The position numbers and the translations under genes are program-made. DNA of 55,510 nt from Lentibacillus kapialis (GTDB lineage Bacteria > Bacillota > Bacilli > Bacillales > Amphibacillaceae). The stretch is taken from positions 1 through 55,510 of the forward strand of contig NZ_BMNQ01000013.1 of the NCBI RefSeq assembly GCF_014646635.1, given 5' to 3'. Of this stretch, positions 1 to 9,111 are shown piece after piece; positions within the stretch are counted from its first letter, which is position 1; each line of letters begins with the position of its first letter. Below the pieces are notes generated by a model, which saw only the letters and a program-made list of their open reading frames with translations, was not told the DNA's origin and did no database searches.

Positions 1-113
1 CAGCATTAGTGCTAGAGCCGGACGTGGCAATATTCGACGAAGTATCAATAGGGCTAAAAATTATATACTTTCTGATCTTTCTAGAAAAACTCGGCATTCG
101 CCTCGCCTTATAG
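1..113 (+). pseudogene. Truncated 3' fragment of a SufC-like ABC ATPase gene
   Basis: Reading from base 3, the first ~20 codons give ALVLEPDVAIFDEVSIGL, which resembles the Walker B/D-loop segment of the Fe-S assembly ATPase SufC (family form close to LLEPxLAILDExDSGLDI). The resemblance stops at about base 60, where a fragment of the ~90-bp palindromic repeat begins, and the frame runs into TAG at 111-113 inside the repeat. The usual GLDI is GLKI here and the C-terminal part is missing. It looks like a gene remnant cut by repeat sequence, but the upstream part lies outside the window. It could also be the end of a divergent ABC ATPase. Confidence 0.45.
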
Positions 114-170
114 CGAATGCCGAAGCTTTTCTTATAAGGTCATCCATCATTTATACTTTCTGACGTTATA
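82..170 (+). repeat. ~90-bp palindromic dispersed repeat, copy 1
   Basis: The copy runs from TAGAAAAACTCGG to CTGACGTTAT. Its 5' half folds as a hairpin (CGGCATTCGC pairing with GCGAATGCCG), and the loop CCTTATA is complementary to TATAAGG downstream. A 3'-end fragment of the same family (TATACTTTCTGA) sits directly before it at about 58-77. It is intergenic, between the SufC-like remnant and the addA 3' side. Confidence 0.85.
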
Positions 171-193
171 AAAAAATTGTTATTTAAGTGCGT

Positions 194-337
194 GTTCAAA
201 AATGAGGATAAAAAGGACCAAGAAGTTCGAGACGGCGCAGTTTCGAGCAGCGGAATGTATGCCTTTAGATACATGAGCGGCGGAGAAACAAGCCAACGAA
301 GAAATTCGAAGTGTCATGTTTACCGGACTTTTTGAAC
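194..337 (+). repeat. ~144-bp dispersed repeat with 9-bp terminal inverted repeats
   Basis: The element is bounded by GTTCAAAAA (194-202) and TTTTTGAAC (329-337), and no frame looks coding. From memory, closely similar non-coding sequences recur in Bacillaceae genomes. A second, reversed and degraded copy is at about 7965-8090, which shares the TTTACCGGACTTTTT end. The structure is MITE-like, but no target-site duplication was identified. Confidence 0.65.
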
Positions 338-539
338 AACCTCTTTAACTTTACAGTTGATATAAATCACAACATAACTTTAAACAGAAGTCAGTACGTC
401 TTCTACCGCTCCGGAAATACACTCCGCTAAGTTTTGTTCACAGAATATTTATGAATCAAACTATTTTAAGCCGGATAAAACTGGATTTCTTAAACATCAA
501 GTCTAACAGCTGGAATATGCAAGACCCCAACATAGTGTT

Positions 540-690
540 GATTGGAGCGGAGGGCAGGAGACTTCTGCGGGAAAAGCAACAGCTGAAGACACCGCAGGAA
601 GAAGTTTTCTTGAGGCTGAAGCGTTGCCCGCGGAAAGCGACTGTCCGAAGCGGAAATCAACCCTGTCACTACGTCGCAGTTTATGGATTT
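540..690 (+). repeat. GC-rich ~130-150-bp dispersed repeat (GCCCGCGGAAAGCG type)
   Basis: This is a stretch of biased composition (GGAGCGGAGGGCAGG, GAAGCGTTGCCCGCGG, GAAGCGGAAATCAACC, then CACTACGTCGCAG TTTATGG). From memory it is a repeat type common between genes in Bacillaceae. A diverged partial copy with the same 3' end lies at about 55285-55362. An 87-codon frame across it (451-714) is judged spurious. The rest of the leading ~720 bases (345-540 and 690-723) shows no feature that I can name. Confidence 0.6.
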
Positions 691-723
691 AACGTTAAAA
701 ACAACAAGTGTTAAGAAAACAGC

Positions 724-3700
724 CTATATTTTTAATTCCAGTTGTCTTGAAAAGAAATACAAGTGTGCCGTTTTCACGGGTTCTTTCCATATTTGTTCCA
801 GAGCCTGTTTATAAAGCTTCATTTGCACCTCATAACGCTGCAACAGATTATCTTTTATACGATCATTCACGTCATCTGTAATCGTATCTGTCTTATAATC
901 CAGTATAATCCAACCATCATCCACGGGTACGACACAATCGATAACCCCCTGAATCAATACGTGTTCGTCAGTTTCATCCGCCCAATTGGCGTAGACTTCA
1001 TTTGCGGGCAATGTCAATGTGAATGGCACCTCGCGATAGATAACCGGTGCGTCCATAACCAGTTGGCCGATATACGTTTCAAAAAATGCCGCAACAGCTT
1101 GAATATCGATGGCTTCTGCTTCTTTATCTGTTAGCATCTCCCGTTGAACCAACGACTCGACAAACGCCACAATCTCATCAGGCTGCATCGATTTCCCCAG
1201 TGGTATATGCTGCATTACGGTATGCATCGCAGTTCCACGCTCGGCAGCGGTTATGGTCTGATCCTTTTGCATAAATACCGGGCGTTTGACAATCGGCGCC
1301 TGGAACTTCTGGACGAGCTGATCACTGCTGTATTCATCCTTTAGTTCGCGCTGCCGTTTGATTTCGGTAACGGTTTGCTTTGCGCGGTAATGTGCAGCTT
1401 GTTCATAAGGATACGTATACGACAGCCGGTTATCAACAGCTTGCTCGTACACATTTTGATCAACATTTAGCGTTTCCCAATTTACAATATTTTTTTTCAG
1501 TTCAGTAGCTTCAGCAGTTTTTTCCTCATCCATATTGGCTAAGGAACTTCCGTGCACAATGGAGACATTCCACTCAGACGGGTCCACCCGGATCGTCTCA
1601 AGCACCTGATCAGACACATCCATTGTCCGCAAAACATCATTCGTCTGGTGGCGGATTAATGCAGGTCCAATCCAGTCCAGGTATGTTTTCGCCTGAATAC
1701 GATAATGTGCGGGCAAAATCCAGTCGGAATGATCAATTATCTGTTCCCATGTCTCCTGCTTTTTAGCGAATGATGCAACATTGCCGACCATCAGCAGTTT
1801 TTCTTTAGCCCGGGTCAACGCAACATATAAAACACGCATTTCTTCAGCCAACGTCTCTCGCAATTTCGCCTGTTTTAGAGCATGATAGAACAACGTGGGA
1901 TATGTGATGCGTTTAGTCGGGTCAATGTATTTGCTGGCAAAGCCAAGGTCTTTATGCAGCAAATACCGCTGGTTCAAATCCTGCATGTTAAACTGTTTAT
2001 CCATGGCACCAAGAATGACAACCGGAAATTCAAGCCCTTTACTTTTGTGAATGGTCATAATACGGACGACATCTTCCTGTTCACTGAGAGCACGGGCAGC
2101 CCCCAGATCATCACCGCGCTCTTCCATCCGTTCAATAAACCGCAAAAATCTGAATAAGCCACGGAATGACGTTGTTTCGTAGCCTCTTGCCCGGTCATAA
2201 AGCGCCCTCAGATTAGCTTGCCGCTGCCGACCTCCCGGCATACCGCCGACAAAATCATAATAACCTGTTTCCCGATAAATCTGCCAGATCAGCTCTGATA
2301 AAGCTCCCTGACGTGATGCAAGCCGGTATTTTTTCAACTTTTCCATAAAGCTGGCCACTTTCACAGCTGTATCACCTGTATTCTTCTGATGAAAAGCTGT
2401 CAGCGCATCATAGTAAGTACCGCGCTTATCAGCCAGCCGGATCTGTCCAAGCTCTTCCTCATTCAGCCCGCCAATTGGCGACTTCAGAACTGAAGCAAGC
2501 GGTATATCCTGCCTTGGATTGTCAATCACCTTCAAAAGATTCAGCATGATTTTTACTTCGATCGCTTCAAAATATCCAGTTGAAAGCTCGGCATAGACTG
2601 GAATACCTTGTTTTTTCAATTCATCCACAATCGTGGGCGCCCATGTCATAGACCTGAGCAGAATAACCATATCCCGGTACTGGACATCCCGTTGTGCATC
2701 TGTTGTTTTATCATAGACTTTCATTGGATCCTTATCTTTTTGCCCAATCCAAGTTTTAATTTTCCAAGCATAGGCACGTGCTTCAAGTTGAGCCTTTTCC
2801 AAATCCTGATAGTCTTCCTCTTCCATGGTTACGTCTTCTTTTTCCTCCGGTGATTCGCGGTCAATCATGATAAGTTCCGGCTCTGGCTCTGAATGAGGCA
2901 TGTCATCGTACATGTTATTGGCATAAATCAGTTCGGCGTCCGGTTCATAATCAATCTCACCCAATGATTCATCCAAAACCTGTCTGAAGATATAATTGGT
3001 GCCCGACAGAACATGTTCCCTGCTTCGGAAATTGCTTGCCAGGTCAATCCGCTTTGCTGACAATGTATTATCAGCGAACCGTTTGTACTTATCGATGAAA
3101 AGGGATGGTTCAGCATGACGGAACCGGTAGATGCTCTGTTTGACATCCCCCACCATAAACATATTCCCAGGCCCTTTTTGATCGCTTATCAGTGACAATA
3201 TTGTCTCTTGGACAAGATTAGTATCCTGGTATTCATCAACCAACAATTCCGAAAATTGCTCCCTTAAGCTAACAGCTACATTGGATGGTTTAATATCCCC
3301 GGGGTTTGAAGTGCTGTCCATTAACAGCTGCAAAGCGTCATGTTCAAGATCGGAGAAGTCAACTATTGCCCGCTCGCGTTTTTGTTCGGTAAACCGGATT
3401 TTAAATTGTTTAACCAGTTCAGTCAATTGCCTGATCACTGGCGCCAGTTCCTGCATGTCGGCAACATGACCGGCCAGATCCCGGCTGAACCACCTGTCTT
3501 TCATACCGTTCCAGCGTTTTTTATAATTGTCACGCAGTTTCTTCACTTTCTCTTTTTTCGTTTCATCACAATCGGCTTTCTTTCCAGATAATCGTGCAAA
3601 TGAACTGGAAACCATTAACGGCTGTAATGCCTCCCATGAAGCAAGATTCCCTTCAGCCTCCTGCAAATTCGCCAGGTCGGATTCGATTGTCTCGGCATAA

Positions 3701-4443
3701 TGATAAGGACCATCACTTTCACGGGTAAGATCCATTGCCAAATGCATCTCTTGGTTGATCGCTTCAAATTCGTTTCTGACTTCCTTTTTGATGATTGAAA
3801 GCCAGTTTAAGTCATCTTCCCGCCAATCTTCAGGAATATCATAAACGTCTGCCAGTCCATCAAGCCACTGATCCGGCCAGGGATTCTGCATAGCAAATGT
3901 GTATAAATCAAGGACGAGGCTCTCCACATCCGTATCACTGCGGTCATTGGAAAAACGATCAACTACCGCAAAAAAGTTTTGCTGATCTTCCCCTTCTTTT
4001 CCATACCAGTCTTCAAACAAATCATCTATGACTTCCTGTTTTATTAAATCTGCTTCCATATCATCAGCGATCCGAAAAGCAGGATCAATATCGAGCAAAT
4101 ACGCGTATTGCCTGACAATATCAAGACAGAAGGAATGAAGCGTCGAAATGGATGCGCGCTGAAGCAATGACAATTGTTTTTTCAAATGGCTGGATCCCGG
4201 GTCATCTGCCAACGCTTTTTCCAAAGCCAGTCCGACCCTGTTGCGCATCTCCTGTGCTGCCGCATTTGTAAATGTAACAACAAGCAGTGAGTCAATATCG
4301 ATCGGGTTTTCCTCCCGCAGCAATTTCTGTATGATCCGTTCTACAAGCACAGCCGTTTTTCCCGAGCCAGCGGCTGCAGCAACAAGCACGTCACTTCCAT
4401 CCGTATAAATCGCTTCTTCCTGTTCCCTTGTCCAAACCATCAT
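724..4443 (-). CDS. addA: ATP-dependent helicase/nuclease AddAB, subunit A
   Basis: AddA is the 3'-5' helicase and one nuclease of the AddAB (RecBCD-type) complex, which resects DNA double-strand breaks for RecA loading. The 1239-residue product has Walker A AAAAGSGKT at residues 22-30, a DEYQDT helicase motif II near 410, the UvrD-type motif MTIHKSKGLEFPVV around the middle, and a C-terminal nuclease motif (GVIDCVV...ILDYKTD) near 1180. The length is normal for the family. The start ATG overlaps the addB stop as ATGA, so the two are translationally coupled with addB first. No sbcDC follows it, unlike B. subtilis. A second Met directly after the first is an equally possible start. Confidence 0.97.
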   Translation of the reverse strand: MMVWTREQEEAIYTDGSDVLVAAAAGSGKTAVLVERIIQKLLREENPIDIDSLLVVTFTNAAAQEMRNRVGLALEKALADDPGSSHLKKQLSLLQRASISTLHSFCLDIVRQYAYLLDIDPAFRIADDMEADLIKQEVIDDLFEDWYGKEGEDQQNFFAVVDRFSNDRSDTDVESLVLDLYTFAMQNPWPDQWLDGLADVYDIPEDWREDDLNWLSIIKKEVRNEFEAINQEMHLAMDLTRESDGPYHYAETIESDLANLQEAEGNLASWEALQPLMVSSSFARLSGKKADCDETKKEKVKKLRDNYKKRWNGMKDRWFSRDLAGHVADMQELAPVIRQLTELVKQFKIRFTEQKRERAIVDFSDLEHDALQLLMDSTSNPGDIKPSNVAVSLREQFSELLVDEYQDTNLVQETILSLISDQKGPGNMFMVGDVKQSIYRFRHAEPSLFIDKYKRFADNTLSAKRIDLASNFRSREHVLSGTNYIFRQVLDESLGEIDYEPDAELIYANNMYDDMPHSEPEPELIMIDRESPEEKEDVTMEEEDYQDLEKAQLEARAYAWKIKTWIGQKDKDPMKVYDKTTDAQRDVQYRDMVILLRSMTWAPTIVDELKKQGIPVYAELSTGYFEAIEVKIMLNLLKVIDNPRQDIPLASVLKSPIGGLNEEELGQIRLADKRGTYYDALTAFHQKNTGDTAVKVASFMEKLKKYRLASRQGALSELIWQIYRETGYYDFVGGMPGGRQRQANLRALYDRARGYETTSFRGLFRFLRFIERMEERGDDLGAARALSEQEDVVRIMTIHKSKGLEFPVVILGAMDKQFNMQDLNQRYLLHKDLGFASKYIDPTKRITYPTLFYHALKQAKLRETLAEEMRVLYVALTRAKEKLLMVGNVASFAKKQETWEQIIDHSDWILPAHYRIQAKTYLDWIGPALIRHQTNDVLRTMDVSDQVLETIRVDPSEWNVSIVHGSSLANMDEEKTAEATELKKNIVNWETLNVDQNVYEQAVDNRLSYTYPYEQAAHYRAKQTVTEIKRQRELKDEYSSDQLVQKFQAPIVKRPVFMQKDQTITAAERGTAMHTVMQHIPLGKSMQPDEIVAFVESLVQREMLTDKEAEAIDIQAVAAFFETYIGQLVMDAPVIYREVPFTLTLPANEVYANWADETDEHVLIQGVIDCVVPVDDGWIILDYKTDTITDDVNDRIKDNLLQRYEVQMKLYKQALEQIWKEPVKTAHLYFFSRQLELKI

Positions 4444-7400
4444 GACCCTTCCTTTCCATGGAGCTTCTGTAGAATGTCATCATCTTTCATATCTGTCAGC
4501 TTACGATAGTTATTTTCCTCCAGAATCGGGTCAAACTGACAAACGGACAGAAATGGGCAGTAGGTGCATGCGACCTGCTGTTTATACTGATACGGATTTA
4601 AGTGAACACCTCCTGATGTCATATCAATCCCTGCCTGCGTCATCAAGTGATGGATATGATTTTGCAGGCTGTGGAATGTTTCATGGTCAGCAACTTTCGA
4701 ACCACTGTAGAAATCGCCATTCTTTTTAACACCCGCCGGAATGATTTGACTTCTTCCCGAGTCGAGCGTCGTATCCATCATTTTAACGATTTGTTCATCC
4801 GACAGAAGCAACCCCTGCATTTTATACTTTTTAAATAACTCTTTTTCAATGTCATCATCGGACATGTTCATGCTGCTTGACACCATAGGATTATGAACAT
4901 GGAAGTAAAGGACACCGGCCGGTGATGCCTTAACCCCAAGCCATTGTTCCGACTGAGAGAGTACGACATCCAGATACGTCAGCATCTGCAGGGCCAAACC
5001 GTAATAAACTTCAATCAGGTTTAACCCTTTTTCGCTTGATTTGTAATCAATAATTCGCAAAAATAAACCTTCTGCACTCTCAGCCTTATCAACACGGTCA
5101 ATCCGTCCGCGCAGCATTAATTCAAAACCGTTCGAAAGCGGCAGTGTCATCGGATTAAGTTTCTCATTATCCCCAAAGCCAAGTTCAAGCCCAACCGGGG
5201 AAAAGTCACTTTGGCGAGCCTGTTCACTCAAGATATAAGTTGCGCGTGTGATAACATCCTGCAATTTTTGCTGAATATATTGATAGCGGTTTGAGCTATG
5301 CAAGATCTGATGTTGCAGTACAGGCGCAAGTTTCTCAACAGCCTGCTGTGCATAGCCGGCACTTTCCTTTTGGGTTAATTGTGAAAAGTCTCTATTTGAG
5401 TCCTGTATCCACTCGGTGATTTTTTTCAGTGCTTCATGAAATAGCTGACCAATATCAGGCGCGTCAAGTTTATATGTCTTCCGTTCCCGCAATTGCAGGC
5501 TGTACTGGGCAAAATGTTGATATGAACAGCGATAATACGTCTCGAGTCGTGACACACTGGCCTTTACCTGTTTTGGGTACAGTTGTTCAGTCGTCTGCTG
5601 TGATAAATCTACCGGCTGATTTTGATAATACAAACTTTGCAGAATCATGTACGTCGTCCCATCTTTTGGATGGTTTCGTATGTACCAATTCAAAACATGC
5701 CACCAGACGTCTTTGACTGGGTATCCTTTCCGGCTGCGAGCAAGCTGAGCCGTCAATGCTGCTCTTGTTTTAATCGGTGTGGTGATAAACCGTTCCGCAT
5801 CCGCCAATTCTTCAGGATCTTGTAACAGCAGATGGTCACAGCAGGCAGGAAACAGATCCTCCACACGCTTAACCATTTGTGATGGAACTTTTGTCTTGCC
5901 TTCCTCATCACTAAGCGGATAACTGATCCATAAATAATCATGAGCTGATGTAAATGCCAGATACATATAAAACCAGTCATCCAGCAGTTTTTGTGTGCTG
6001 CTTTCCGCCAATTCCATACCGTGTTCTGCCAGAAGATGGCGTTCCTGTTCATTAATTAGCCCATCCTCTGCCTGTTTCATCGGCCATACGCCGTCATTAA
6101 CACCGAGCAGAAAGGAACATTTTACATCGCTTATCCGTGAACGATCAATCGTACCAACAATAACATGATCAATACTTGGTGGAACATGAGCAAATGACAG
6201 TGACTCAAAGCCTGCCTCGATTGCAGCACGGAATGTTTCCATCGTCATCGTCTCATCACCGGCCATTTCAACCATTTCATCCAACAGCTGAATGACAGCA
6301 TTCCATACTTGTTCTTGTTCACGCGCCTTTTCTATTTGACCTTCTGCATCAAAAGTTTCCCGCATTTTTTCGAGCCTGCCGGGTACATCAAGCTCCTCCA
6401 GCAGCAAATAAATGACTTCACACCGTTTTCGTACCGTCTTTGCTTTTCGGATATCGTTATCAAATACCTGTAAAGCGCGGGCCACCTGATCCCTGTAAGC
6501 ATTGATCCGCTGCTGTGTCCTTTTTTCTTCATCCGTCTGTGGCGATTGGTCAAATCCAAGAAATCGCTGAAAGACCCATTCATGATCAGCGAACCACTGT
6601 TCACGCGAGCGGACACCATACTCCAGCACATAATTTTCCAGTTCATCGATCGCATCGTCACTCAGCGGATAGTTGGTATCAACAGATGGGATAAATCCTG
6701 TTTTTAACACTCGGAAAACAGCATCATATCGCCAATTCCCTGCAGCAATATCCATAACGGAACGAAGAAATTCTACTAGTGAGTGATTCAGCATGCTTCG
6801 TTTTTCATCGATAAAAACAGGGATGTCATGATCCTCAAAAATCGTATCAATCAAATCATGGTAAACATCGGTTTGACGAATAAACACTGCTATATCTTTA
6901 AAACGGTAATGTTCTTCTCTGACAAGACGGAGAATCTCCTGAGCGGCCCCTTCAACTTCTGCACGCGGATGCACCGCCTCAGCAATCTGAATGGGAACTT
7001 CACCGTCATATGCAGGAGCAGGCCTGTGGTCAAAATAGCGTTCCAAATGAGCAAAATATCCTCGATCCTTTAACCTTCCATCTTCCTGACCCAACAGAAC
7101 CGGTTCATTGATTGGAATACGATTCTCCTGTGCAAGTGTCCGCAATGTTTGATAGGTCTCTTTTGTCTGATAAAACAAATCCAGTTCAGAAAGATTGTCC
7201 TGATTTGGCATCTCTGCTGTCAATGCCACCGTCACTGAATGGCACTTTTTCATTAGGGCTTCTATAACAAGCAATTCCTTCGGCGAAAACCGGTGGAATC
7301 CGTCAAGATAAATGTCAGCATTCTCGAGTAATGGCGCCGCTGGTATTTTATCAGCCAACAGCTGCAGCTGATCCTCACTATCAATATATTTATCCTCCAT

Positions 7401-7934
7401 GGCACGCATCAGGTTTTCATAGATATATGCCAAATCGTTAAGCTTGCCCGCTAATGCTGCCTCGCCAGGTTCCTTATGGACAAACTTCTCCATCTGTTCC
7501 ATCTGCAAATCCAGCATTTCCGGTGTGATCCGATAGCGTTTGAATTCAGTAATCATACTCTCAAGCTGTTCCAGAAAACCTTGTTTCTCCAAAGCCTTCT
7601 GAAATATATCCCATTCATTTTCTTTTTCTGCAATAATTTTACGGAGCATCATCTGGGTTCCGACTGAACTGATGAACTGTTTGGTGCTGCCGCCGGTTTC
7701 CTGCAGAACGCGCCATGCCAGACGTGAAAAACTGACTACCTGAGCGCGTATGCTTCCTTTAATGGCTTCATCCTGAAATAAAGTATATTCCTGCTGAAAC
7801 GTCATTTGATCAGGTACAATATAAAAAATTGGCGAGCCTTGCGGATTTTTGGCTAGTTGTTGTCGAATATCATTTAAAATCCATTCACCTTTACCGGTTC
7901 CGGCTCTTCCTAATAAAAATCGGATTCCCATCAT
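4440..7934 (-). CDS. addB: ATP-dependent helicase/nuclease AddAB, subunit B
   Basis: AddB is the second subunit of the double-strand-break resection complex and carries the other nuclease and the Chi-recognition function. The 1164-residue product has GRAGTGK at residues 9-15. Its C-terminal nuclease domain holds GRIDRVD and IIDYKS. Iron-sulfur cysteines are visible: one in YYRCSY (~806) and the cluster CTYCPFLSVC near the C-terminus. This is the AddB layout with a 4Fe-4S-stapled nuclease. It is the first gene of the addBA pair on the minus strand and overlaps addA by 4 bases. A reversed repeat copy and two palindromic repeats lie upstream, so the promoter must be close to the gene. Confidence 0.97.
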   Translation of the reverse strand: MMGIRFLLGRAGTGKGEWILNDIRQQLAKNPQGSPIFYIVPDQMTFQQEYTLFQDEAIKGSIRAQVVSFSRLAWRVLQETGGSTKQFISSVGTQMMLRKIIAEKENEWDIFQKALEKQGFLEQLESMITEFKRYRITPEMLDLQMEQMEKFVHKEPGEAALAGKLNDLAYIYENLMRAMEDKYIDSEDQLQLLADKIPAAPLLENADIYLDGFHRFSPKELLVIEALMKKCHSVTVALTAEMPNQDNLSELDLFYQTKETYQTLRTLAQENRIPINEPVLLGQEDGRLKDRGYFAHLERYFDHRPAPAYDGEVPIQIAEAVHPRAEVEGAAQEILRLVREEHYRFKDIAVFIRQTDVYHDLIDTIFEDHDIPVFIDEKRSMLNHSLVEFLRSVMDIAAGNWRYDAVFRVLKTGFIPSVDTNYPLSDDAIDELENYVLEYGVRSREQWFADHEWVFQRFLGFDQSPQTDEEKRTQQRINAYRDQVARALQVFDNDIRKAKTVRKRCEVIYLLLEELDVPGRLEKMRETFDAEGQIEKAREQEQVWNAVIQLLDEMVEMAGDETMTMETFRAAIEAGFESLSFAHVPPSIDHVIVGTIDRSRISDVKCSFLLGVNDGVWPMKQAEDGLINEQERHLLAEHGMELAESSTQKLLDDWFYMYLAFTSAHDYLWISYPLSDEEGKTKVPSQMVKRVEDLFPACCDHLLLQDPEELADAERFITTPIKTRAALTAQLARSRKGYPVKDVWWHVLNWYIRNHPKDGTTYMILQSLYYQNQPVDLSQQTTEQLYPKQVKASVSRLETYYRCSYQHFAQYSLQLRERKTYKLDAPDIGQLFHEALKKITEWIQDSNRDFSQLTQKESAGYAQQAVEKLAPVLQHQILHSSNRYQYIQQKLQDVITRATYILSEQARQSDFSPVGLELGFGDNEKLNPMTLPLSNGFELMLRGRIDRVDKAESAEGLFLRIIDYKSSEKGLNLIEVYYGLALQMLTYLDVVLSQSEQWLGVKASPAGVLYFHVHNPMVSSSMNMSDDDIEKELFKKYKMQGLLLSDEQIVKMMDTTLDSGRSQIIPAGVKKNGDFYSGSKVADHETFHSLQNHIHHLMTQAGIDMTSGGVHLNPYQYKQQVACTYCPFLSVCQFDPILEENNYRKLTDMKDDDILQKLHGKEGS

Positions 7935-7964
7935 TCCGCCCCCCGTAAATACATTCTTGAAAAG

Positions 7965-8090
7965 ATTGTTTAAAAAGTCCGGTAAAGTGACACATCAGTG
8001 TTTCCCGTTAACGCATTTTTCCACTACTCCTGTATCTCAGGTCCGTTCATCCCGCCCGCTAAAACCACGCCGTCTTGTGCTCCTTTGAAC
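7965..8090 (-). repeat. Degraded reverse copy of the ~144-bp repeat
   Basis: GTTTAAAAAGTCCGGTAAA at the left end is the reverse complement of the right end of the 194-337 element, and the right end (TCTTGTGCTCC TTTGAAC) corresponds to its other terminus. The interior is diverged. It lies directly upstream of addB. Confidence 0.55.
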
Positions 8091-8092
8091 TA

Positions 8093-8186
8093 ACATTAGA
8101 AAACTTGGCTTATCGCCAAGCTTTAATGGCGAAAGCCTTAGTTGCACTTATGCAGTAAGAAATAATTTATACTTTCTTAACTGCTT
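8093..8186 (+). repeat. Variant copy of the ~90-bp repeat (TTGGC-type hairpin), copy 2
   Basis: It opens with TTAGAAAACTTGGC and ends with TTTATACTTTCTTAAC, like the main family, but the hairpin arm is different: CTTGGC ttat CGCCAAG. A 24-base stretch at 8107-8130 recurs exactly, inverted, at 39601-39624 in the opuA leader. Confidence 0.6.
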
Positions 8187-8339
8187 AGAAAACTTGGCAT
8201 TGGCCTCGTCTTATAGCGAATGCCGAAGCTTTTGTAGTGGGTGCAGACATTCATTTTCATGGTAGATGGTGGCTACGAGAAGGCGTAGCCATGTTCGTTT
8301 CTTATAAGATCATCCATCATTTATACTTTCTGACGTTAA
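8185..8339 (+). repeat. ~90-bp repeat, copy 3, with a ~67-bp insertion
   Basis: This copy has the family's ends (TTAGAAAACTTGGCATT to CTGACGTTA) but is split between AAGCTTTT and CTTATAAG by about 67 extra bases (roughly 8234-8300). The insertion contains its own hairpin, GGCTACG agaagg CGTAGCC (8271-8290). The loop reads TCTTATA and the downstream partner TATAAGA, a matched change from CCTTATA/TATAAGG in other copies. Confidence 0.75.
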
Positions 8340-8343
8340 AATA

Positions 8344-8378
8344 AAACCTGCCTCTTATTTTAACAAAGAAACAGGTTT
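8344..8378 (-). terminator. Probable terminator of the signal peptidase transcript
   Basis: Inverted repeat AAACCTG...CAGGTTT; read on the minus strand it is followed by TTATTTTAA. It lies about 110 bases after the signal peptidase stop. The stem is short and the loop long, so it is moderate evidence only. Confidence 0.45.
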
Positions 8379-8492
8379 CAGACACTTTCTAAGCGTAAGT
8401 TTTTATTCCATTAATCTGTTACGCCCCTTAAATGTTCGACTCGTTCAACCGACACTCAGTTGGTAAAAGCGCTCATTGAATGAAGTTCTCTT

Positions 8493-9041
8493 TTATCCGA
8501 AACTTAGTTTCATTTCTGAGAATGGCCAGTATTTGACATCTACCTTTCCGACTATCGTTTCGGCATTAATGAATCCTATTTTTCGGCTATCGAGACTTTC
8601 GCCCCGGTTATCTCCCATCACGAACAACTTTCCTTCCGGTACTTCCGTCTTTCCAGTGACACCTTCCAATGTGAAATCTTCCGTATACGGTGTATCGTCA
8701 CTCATTTTTCGAAATGACTCTAAAAATGGTTCGGCTGCATATTCACCATTAATGTATAATTTATCATCCTTGTAAACAATTTCATCACCAGGAAGCCCGA
8801 TGACGCGTTTGACATAATCATCCTGTTCATCCGCATGAAATACAATAACATCAAAACGTTCAATATCTGTCAGATTATAAACCACTTTATTGACCATTAG
8901 CAGATTGCCGTCATATAATGTCGGCTCCATTGATTCGCCATTGACAATATAGCTTGCAAACAAGTTAGACCGGAAAATAATAGCCAGAGCCAACGCCACC
9001 AGGATAATCGGCATTATTTTACGAAAATATTTCTTATTCAT
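8493..9041 (-). CDS. Type I signal peptidase (SipS/SipV-like)
   Basis: This is a membrane-anchored serine protease that removes signal peptides from exported proteins outside the membrane. The 182-residue product has one N-terminal membrane segment (about residues 9-27). The catalytic Ser37 is in NGESMEP, the general-base Lys78 in DDYVKRVIGLPGD, and the C-terminal box is MGDNRGESLDSR. That is the Ser/Lys dyad arrangement of the bacterial type I family. Length is typical for single-anchor Gram-positive Sip proteins. A GGAGGA-type ribosome site precedes the ATG. The position between addB and a yhjE-like gene matches sipV of B. subtilis, but several sip paralogs exist, so the exact symbol is left open. 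Confidence 0.95.
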   Translation of the reverse strand: MNKKYFRKIMPIILVALALAIIFRSNLFASYIVNGESMEPTLYDGNLLMVNKVVYNLTDIERFDVIVFHADEQDDYVKRVIGLPGDEIVYKDDKLYINGEYAAEPFLESFRKMSDDTPYTEDFTLEGVTGKTEVPEGKLFVMGDNRGESLDSRKIGFINAETIVGKVDVKYWPFSEMKLSFG

Positions 9042-9111
9042 CTCAGTTTCCTCCAGGGTATTATGACTAGTCTCTTGGCGACCTTCACCTATGCTAGTCT
9101 TCCCTGTTTAT

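Noticed and set aside
451-714. 87-codon plus-strand frame
   Set aside because: It lies over the GC-rich dispersed repeat, has no ribosome site, and its biased peptide is what this repeat type yields in any frame.
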